NCBI GenBank assembly: GCA_016209345.1
Contig: JACQWH010000073.1
Location: 1 to 16,532 of the forward strand
Length of the DNA stretch: 16,532 bases
Source: Candidatus Uhrbacteria bacterium
Lineage (GTDB): Bacteria; Patescibacteriota; Patescibacteriia; JACQRZ01
Reading direction: 5' to 3'
Position numbers and translations under genes: made by a program. Shown here in pieces: positions 7,879 to 12,718 of this stretch (its first letter is position 1; every line of letters starts with the position of its first letter). The notes beneath the pieces were generated by a model. The model worked only from the letters and a program-made list of their open reading frames with translations. It was not told the origin of the DNA and searched no databases.

Positions 7879-7920
7879 AACCTGACCACTGAAACCTGAA
7901 ACCTGATCCCTGAAACCTAA
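7879..7920. repeat. Heptanucleotide tandem repeat upstream of ftsW
   Basis: Six in-phase 7-base units: AACCTGA, CCACTGA, AACCTGA, AACCTGA, TCCCTGA, AACCTAA. The array ends four bases before the ftsW ATG, so it occupies the position where a ribosome-binding site would be. Bases 7879-7904 are repeated exactly, in inverted orientation, inside secA at 14709-14734. Confidence 0.9.
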
Positions 7921-7924
7921 TCTC

Positions 7925-9076
7925 ATGCCACGTCGCGGACATGCAAAACTATTCCGCTTTTCTTTTTTTCAATCCGCACAAGGCAAGCCGGATTATTTTT
8001 TCGTTGGCGCATTTTTTCTTCTGCTTGTCATCGGTATCGTCATCCTCTCATCGGCATCGGCTGTCGTGTCGTATCAAAAATTCGGAACGCACTATTACTA
8101 CGTCATTCATCAGATTCTTTTCGGTTTGCTGCCAGGGCTGATTCTTTTTGCCGTCACCTCGCGTATTGACTACCACGTATGGCAGAAGTTTTCCGTGCTG
8201 TTTCTCGGCATCTCCGTTGTATTATTGATGCTGGTGTTCTTGCCCGGTGTCGGGTTTGAATACGGGGGCGCTCACCGGTGGATTCGTGTCGGTTCATTGT
8301 TATTCCAGCCATCGGAAATCGTAAAACTTACGTTTCTGCTCTATCTGGCCTCATGGCTCTCAAGCAAAGGGAAGAAACATGTGCAGGATTTTTCATACGG
8401 TTTTTTGCCGTTCATCATTCTTACGGGGGTAATAGCGTTTTTGATTATTGCTCAGCCCGATGTCGGAACCATGGCGGTAATAGCGCTTATTGCTTTTGCC
8501 ATGTATTTTGTCGGCGGCGCCGCACTGCCGCATATTGCCATTGCCGGTGCTGCCGCGCTTGCCCTTTTTTTTGTGCTCATCAACACGGCGTCATATCGCC
8601 TCAAGCGATTTATGACTTTTTTGCGTCCCGAACTTGATCCTCTTGGCGTGGGGTATCATATCAATCAGGCGCTGCTTGCCATTGGCTCCGGCGGACTTTT
8701 TGGGAGGGGGTTTGGGCATTCGCGCCAAAAATTCGCGTATTTGCCGGAAGTGACCGGCGATTCTATTTTTGCCATTGCCGCCGAAGAGCTTGGATTTTTT
8801 TTCAGTATGTTTCTTCTCGGACTCTATGTATTTTTGGCGCAGAGGGGTCTGAGAATAGCGCGAAACGCCCCCGATGATTTTGGAAAATTTGTCGCCATTG
8901 GCATCACGGCGTGGATTATATTCCAGGCATTTATCAATATCGGCGCCATGCTCTCGCTGTTGCCGCTCACGGGTATCCCGCTGCCGTTTATCAGCTATGG
9001 GGGGTCTGCGCTGCTTGTCTCCTTGGCAGGTGTCGGTATTCTTGTTAACATATCGCGGCAAAGCAGGGAATCATGA
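7925..9076 (+). CDS. ftsW: Septal peptidoglycan glycosyltransferase FtsW (SEDS family)
   Basis: 383 residues with about ten transmembrane segments, as expected for SEDS polymerases. The enzyme polymerises lipid II glycan strands at the division site with a partner class b PBP, which is not in this window. Motifs in order: GAHRWIRVGSLLFQPSE after the fourth helix, AQPDVGT, YHINQALLAIGSGG, and GRGFGHSRQKFAYLPEVTGD. The conserved catalytic-type Asp is Asp279, in TGDS where most FtsW/RodA have HTDF. AAEELGF and GIPLPFISYGGSAL complete the pattern, the last favouring FtsW over RodA. The order mraY-murD-ftsW-murG is the classical dcw order. Its stop codon TGA lies inside the first unit of the downstream heptad array, so the last two residues come from repeat sequence. 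No Shine-Dalgarno is seen. Confidence 0.95.
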   Translation: MPRRGHAKLFRFSFFQSAQGKPDYFFVGAFFLLLVIGIVILSSASAVVSYQKFGTHYYYVIHQILFGLLPGLILFAVTSRIDYHVWQKFSVLFLGISVVLLMLVFLPGVGFEYGGAHRWIRVGSLLFQPSEIVKLTFLLYLASWLSSKGKKHVQDFSYGFLPFIILTGVIAFLIIAQPDVGTMAVIALIAFAMYFVGGAALPHIAIAGAAALALFFVLINTASYRLKRFMTFLRPELDPLGVGYHINQALLAIGSGGLFGRGFGHSRQKFAYLPEVTGDSIFAIAAEELGFFFSMFLLGLYVFLAQRGLRIARNAPDDFGKFVAIGITAWIIFQAFINIGAMLSLLPLTGIPLPFISYGGSALLVSLAGVGILVNISRQSRES

Positions 9077-9158
9077 ATCAAGAATCATGAATCATGAATC
9101 AAGAATCATGAATCAAGAATCAAGAATCAAGAATCAAGAATCAAGAATCAAGAATCAT
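9068..9158. repeat. Heptanucleotide tandem array, 13 units, across the ftsW stop
   Basis: Thirteen uninterrupted 7-base units of GAATCAW. The last base of successive units reads T A T T A T A A A A A A T. Two or three decayed copies follow (TAATCAG 9159-9165, GAATGAT 9166-9172, GAATCCT 9174-9180). The first unit contains the ftsW stop codon. The pattern has no spacers, so it is a simple tandem array and not CRISPR. Confidence 0.97.
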
Positions 9159-9165
9159 TAATCAG

Positions 9166-9196
9166 GAATGATAGAATCCTCTTTGATTCGTCATTC
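9166..9196. repeat. Short inverted repeat after the heptad array
   Basis: GAATGA-TA-GAATC (9166-9178) can pair with GATTC-G-TCATTC (9185-9196) around a six-base loop, with a small internal bulge. No T-run follows, so it is not a convincing terminator. The left arm is made from decayed heptad units, the right arm from their complement. Confidence 0.4.
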
Positions 9197-9222
9197 ATTG
9201 CTCCAAACGACAAACGTTTTTT

Positions 9223-10329
9223 ATGGAAGATTATAATGGAAGAATAATTACCGCGCGCATTCTGTTCACCGGAGGGGGAACCCTTGGGTCGGTCATGCCG
9301 CTTCTCGCGATATGGGAGCAGTGCGGAAACGCCAAAGACACTGCGGCGCTTTGGCTTGGGACGCGCACCGGACCGGAGCGAACATTTGTGGAACGGGCGG
9401 GAATACCATTTCGCCCCATACATGCCGGGAAGATTCGCAGATATGCTGATGTGCGAAATGTTGTTGATCCCCTTTTTATTTTGGTCGGGTTTATTCAGTC
9501 GTGTTTTTATATCATCCGATTCAATCCTGATGTAATCATCAACGCGGGGAGCTTTGTCGGCGTGCCCGCAATCATCGCAGGCCGACTCTTTGGCAAGCGA
9601 TGCATTATATGGCAGCTTGATATGGTTCCCAGCATGTCAAACAAGATAGCAGCTGCATGGGCCGGGGCAATAGCGGTGTCTGTGAAAGAGGCAGGCGCGG
9701 CATACGATCAAAAAAAAATTCACGTCGTCGGCATGCCGGTGCGAAAAAGCATTCAGGAGGCGGAGCGGGCGCGTTGCGACCCTGCGCGTACTGGGGAATT
9801 TCGTTCTCATTTTGGCATAAACGATGATGCGCCGGTGCTGCTTGTGTTGGGTGGGGGAACCGGAGCAATGGAGATCAATGCGCTTATTTGGAAGACATAC
9901 AAAAAGCTGACAGAAACCATGCACGTCATTCATATCACGGGCAAGGGAAAAGAATCATCCGGGGAACATTCCGACGGGCGGTATCATCAAATTGCTCTGA
10001 GTGAAGACCTGCCGCGCGCCTATGCCATCGCAGATGTCGTCATTACGCGTGCGGGCATGGGAACAATTTCCGAACTCGCATATTTCGGTCTTCCGGCTGT
10101 TGTTGTTCCCATCCCCGATTCGCATCAGGAAAAAAACGCGGATTTCCTCAAGCGCAATCATGCGGCGATTGTCTGCGACCAGCGTGTCCTTTCCCCTGAA
10201 TTATTGACTGAGCACATTGAGAATATCCTTGGGAATGTGGAGCTGCAAAAATCGCTCGGTATGCAGATGATCGGACTGCTTCGGTCGGATCCCGAACGGA
10301 TGTGTTCACTTATTCGGGGGGAGGTATGA
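9223..10329 (+). CDS. murG: Divergent MurG (lipid II-forming N-acetylglucosaminyltransferase)
   Basis: 368 residues, GT28/GT-B fold. It adds GlcNAc from UDP-GlcNAc to lipid I on the inner membrane face. The C-terminal donor half is recognisable: LGGGTGAMEIN (family GGSxGA), TRAGMGTISELAYFGLPAVV with Glu284 at the position of E. coli Glu269, and DSHQEKNA with Gln302. The N-terminal acceptor half is unusual. The glycine loop GGTGGHxxP reads GGGTLGSVMP (17-26), so the conserved His is Ser23, and the IHEQN motif reads IWQLD. A hydrophobic patch at about 85-100 suits membrane association. Identification rests on the C-terminal motifs and on the position between ftsW and murC. A changed acceptor or lost activity cannot be excluded. 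It overlaps the next gene by four bases (ATGA). Confidence 0.88.
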   Translation: MEDYNGRIITARILFTGGGTLGSVMPLLAIWEQCGNAKDTAALWLGTRTGPERTFVERAGIPFRPIHAGKIRRYADVRNVVDPLFILVGFIQSCFYIIRFNPDVIINAGSFVGVPAIIAGRLFGKRCIIWQLDMVPSMSNKIAAAWAGAIAVSVKEAGAAYDQKKIHVVGMPVRKSIQEAERARCDPARTGEFRSHFGINDDAPVLLVLGGGTGAMEINALIWKTYKKLTETMHVIHITGKGKESSGEHSDGRYHQIALSEDLPRAYAIADVVITRAGMGTISELAYFGLPAVVVPIPDSHQEKNADFLKRNHAAIVCDQRVLSPELLTEHIENILGNVELQKSLGMQMIGLLRSDPERMCSLIRGEV

Positions 10330-10973
10330 AAAAAAGAATTGCAGCCATCATACCGGCATACAATGAGGAAAAAAATATCGGAGCAGTGCTGCGCGCGTTA
10401 AAAAGCGCGAGGGAACTGGCGGAGATTATCGTTGTTGACGATGGGTCGACAGACCGCACCGCCGATGTTGCGCGAAAGGAGCATGTTCGTGTCGTGCGGC
10501 AGGAAAATCGGGGCAAGGCATCGGCAATGGCTGCGGGCGCGAAAAACACAGAGGCCGACATTCTTCTTTTTGCCGATGCCGATCTGGTTGGTTTGACGGG
10601 CGAACACGTGACGGCGCTTCTTGAACCCGTTATACGCGGTGATGCGGGAATGACAGTGGGCATGCGCGATCGGAGCATCGTCGCTCTTTGGTTCATGGAA
10701 CACCTGCTGCCAGTAATCGGAGGGGAGCGCGCGCTCGCACGCGATGTGTTTTTGCGGATGGTGGAGCGCCACGCATCAAAACGTTTCGGCATTGAAACGG
10801 TCATGAACGCGTATTGCAAAAAACATCATATATCGGTACGCTTGGTGCGGCTTCCCGGCCTAAGCCATATTATTAAAGAGGTGCGATACGGATTTTGGAT
10901 CGGACTGCGAGCGCGTATTCGCATGATAGGACAGATTCTACGGGCGGAAATCAGCACATTATTTGATGTATGA
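10326..10973 (+). CDS. Family 2 glycosyltransferase
   Basis: 215 residues from the ATG at 10326, a compact GT-A enzyme. IPAYNEEKNIG (9-19) and VVDDGSTDRT (36-45) form the nucleotide-sugar binding core. DAD at 84-86 is the metal-binding DXD motif. After residue 110 similarity to well-known members fades. There is no transmembrane helix, only a basic, amphipathic C-terminus (RIRMIGQILRAE) that could lie on the membrane. It overlaps murG by ATGA at its start and murC by ATGA at its end, so all three are translationally coupled, and a GGGAGG precedes the start. Relatives include DPM-like and cell-wall sugar transferases. The acceptor here is unknown; a lipid-linked or peptidoglycan precursor is inferred from context only. 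A longer start at 10302 would add eight residues without conserved sequence. Confidence 0.88.
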   Translation: MKKRIAAIIPAYNEEKNIGAVLRALKSARELAEIIVVDDGSTDRTADVARKEHVRVVRQENRGKASAMAAGAKNTEADILLFADADLVGLTGEHVTALLEPVIRGDAGMTVGMRDRSIVALWFMEHLLPVIGGERALARDVFLRMVERHASKRFGIETVMNAYCKKHHISVRLVRLPGLSHIIKEVRYGFWIGLRARIRMIGQILRAEISTLFDV

Positions 10974-12355
10974 TCAATTTCGATTCAGTACAAACCATCC
11001 ATTGCGTTGGCATAAAAGGTGCCGGCGTATCCGGGCTTGCGTGTATATTGAAAAAAAGGGGAAAAGAGGTGTGCGGGTCTGATAGTGATGAGAAATTTTT
11101 TACCGATGCTATCCTGAAAGCATGCGGGATACCGTGCGAACGATTTTCTCCCGATCACATTGCACGGCAGCCCTTCGACCTTGTCATCTATTCAACGGCA
11201 TGGAAAGAGTCGTCCGAGGTGCTCGCAGCTCTCGCGCGGGGAATTCCCGCGATAAGCTATCCCCAAGCGCTTGGGATGCTTATGAGCGGCGCATACGGTA
11301 TTGCCGTTGCCGGTTCTCACGGAAAAACAACGGCTACCGCCATGCTTGTTCACGTAATGATACGGGCGGGACTGGATCCGACTGCGGTTGTTGGCTCTGC
11401 GCTGTGCCAGTACGGAACCGGTGCATATTCCGGCTCTTCCGAATATGTCGTCATCGAAGCCGATGAATATGAAAACAAGTTTCAATATTACCACCCGCGA
11501 GCGGTTCTTCTTACCAATGTTGACTATGACCATCCCGATTATTTTTCTACGCCCATGCAGTATGACGAGGTGTTTGAAGCGTTTCTTGCAAAAACGCTTG
11601 ATCGGCGAGGGGTGGTTGTCGCGTGCGGTGATGATGCGGGGGTTGCGCGTATCTGCCGTCCGCACCGACAGGGCAGTATCGTCTATTATGGAATGGGGGA
11701 AGGGAGCGTGTATCGGGGCGCTGATGTAGAGCATATCGGGCCGGCTTTGCGCTACTCGCTTGCGTGCGAGGAAAAACAGTGCGGTCGTTTTTCGCTCGGG
11801 CTCATCGGCGCGCATAACGTGCGCAATGCGCTGGGCGTGATTGCGCTGTGCGATACGATTGGACTTGTCGATGCGGTTCGTGCCGCTACGCTCTTGCAGG
11901 ATTTCAAAGGTACGTCTCGCAGGTTTGAGTATAAGGGGAGGAGGGGGAAGGCCGTCATCTATGATGATTTTGCGCATCATCCGCGCGAGATTGCCTCGAC
12001 GCTTGAGGCGGCTCGCGCGGCATTTCCCGGCAAGCATATTTGGTGCGTGTTCGGTGCGCATACGTTTTCGCGCACCGAAGCATTTCTCAGTGATTTTGCA
12101 AAGAGTTTCAGTGCTGTTGACTCTGTTCTTGTTCTTGACATCTATGGTTCGGCGCGGGAACAGAAGGGTGCCATACAGGGCGGAGGTCTTGCCGATGCCA
12201 TACACGCCGTCAGCGGCAACGCACAATATGTCGGAACACAGAACGCCGCGCTTCATGAGATTGCCAGCCATATTGACGAAATCGATGTTCTCATTACAAT
12301 GGGAGCAGGGGATGTGTGGCATATTGCCGAGGAGCTCGTTGGTTCCGCCATTTAA
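10970..12355 (+). CDS. murC: UDP-N-acetylmuramate--L-alanine ligase (MurC)
   Basis: 461 residues, normal for MurC. It ligates L-alanine to UDP-MurNAc with ATP, the first peptide-stem step. The Rossmann-like N-terminus has GIKGAGVSGLA (family GIGGxGMSG). The ATP loop GSHGKTT is at residues 115-121. EADEYENKF with NVDYDHPDYF gives the metal and substrate residues of the central domain. The C-terminal domain has FEYKGRRGKAVIYDDFAHHP, which includes the DDYAHHP-type signature of MurC/Mpl, and GAHTFSRTEAF. The recycling ligase Mpl shares several of these motifs, but the dcw context favours MurC. The start overlaps the glycosyltransferase stop by ATGA. The next gene begins 20 bases after the murC stop. 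Confidence 0.94.
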   Translation: MINFDSVQTIHCVGIKGAGVSGLACILKKRGKEVCGSDSDEKFFTDAILKACGIPCERFSPDHIARQPFDLVIYSTAWKESSEVLAALARGIPAISYPQALGMLMSGAYGIAVAGSHGKTTATAMLVHVMIRAGLDPTAVVGSALCQYGTGAYSGSSEYVVIEADEYENKFQYYHPRAVLLTNVDYDHPDYFSTPMQYDEVFEAFLAKTLDRRGVVVACGDDAGVARICRPHRQGSIVYYGMGEGSVYRGADVEHIGPALRYSLACEEKQCGRFSLGLIGAHNVRNALGVIALCDTIGLVDAVRAATLLQDFKGTSRRFEYKGRRGKAVIYDDFAHHPREIASTLEAARAAFPGKHIWCVFGAHTFSRTEAFLSDFAKSFSAVDSVLVLDIYGSAREQKGAIQGGGLADAIHAVSGNAQYVGTQNAALHEIASHIDEIDVLITMGAGDVWHIAEELVGSAI

Positions 12356-12375
12356 TTTTACCATCCTATAATAGT

Positions 12376-12717
12376 ATGAATATCATTATTCAGGGAAAGA
12401 AAGATCAGCGCACGCCGGATGCTTTTATTGAAAAAAAGGTGGCAACGCTTTCTCGGTATTGCGCAAGCGTGAAGGATATGGTTGTTGAAGTTGCGCACGA
12501 CCACCATCACAAGAAAGGGAATGTTGCAAGAGTTGAGCTTACCGCCCATGTGATATGCCACGGCAATCTTCCCCTGAGGGCTGAGAAAATCGCATCGGAC
12601 ATCCGTGAAGCGCTTGACGGCGCGGTAGAGACAATGAAACATCTTCTCGTTGCGCATAAGGACAAGGAGTGCCGTGTTGATCGCGCTGCCGTGAGAAGGG
12701 CCAGCGGGAAGGAGTAA
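12376..12717 (+). CDS. hpf: Ribosome hibernation promoting factor, short form (HPF/RaiA)
   Basis: 113 residues from the ATG at 12376, matching the short, single-domain HPF/YfiA family. The beta-alpha-beta-beta-beta-alpha layout fits: MNIIIQGKK strand, helix DAFIEKKVATLSRY, strands around VKDMVVEVAHD, VARVELTAHVICHG and LPLRAEKI, then the helix DIREALDGAVETMKHLLVAHKDK. It binds the mRNA/tRNA channel of the 30S subunit and silences ribosomes in stationary cells. The long C-terminal dimerisation domain of long HPF is absent. The start at 12316 is rejected because it would overlap murC. A TATAAT at 12367-12372 sits only three bases before the ATG, too near for a normal promoter. The hpf stop is one base before the secA start, and the AAGGAG serving secA lies in the last hpf codons. 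Confidence 0.9.
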   Translation: MNIIIQGKKDQRTPDAFIEKKVATLSRYCASVKDMVVEVAHDHHHKKGNVARVELTAHVICHGNLPLRAEKIASDIREALDGAVETMKHLLVAHKDKECRVDRAAVRRASGKE

Positions 12718-12718
12718 T

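Noticed and set aside
7855..7881. TTGACT/TATAAC as a promoter for ftsW
   Set aside because: The two elements overlap and neither has a partner at 16-18 bases.
9068..9158. CRISPR array
   Set aside because: Units are seven bases with no spacers and no cas genes nearby; it is a simple tandem repeat.
11192..12364. 390-codon reverse-strand frame opposite murC
   Set aside because: It is a shadow of murC with no motif and no start context.
12367..12372. TATAAT as an hpf promoter
   Set aside because: It is only three bases from the ATG and has no -35 at a usable distance. Transcription would start inside the start codon.
12316..12375. Upstream start for hpf at 12316
   Set aside because: It overlaps murC, and HPF proteins begin directly with the strand encoded from 12376.
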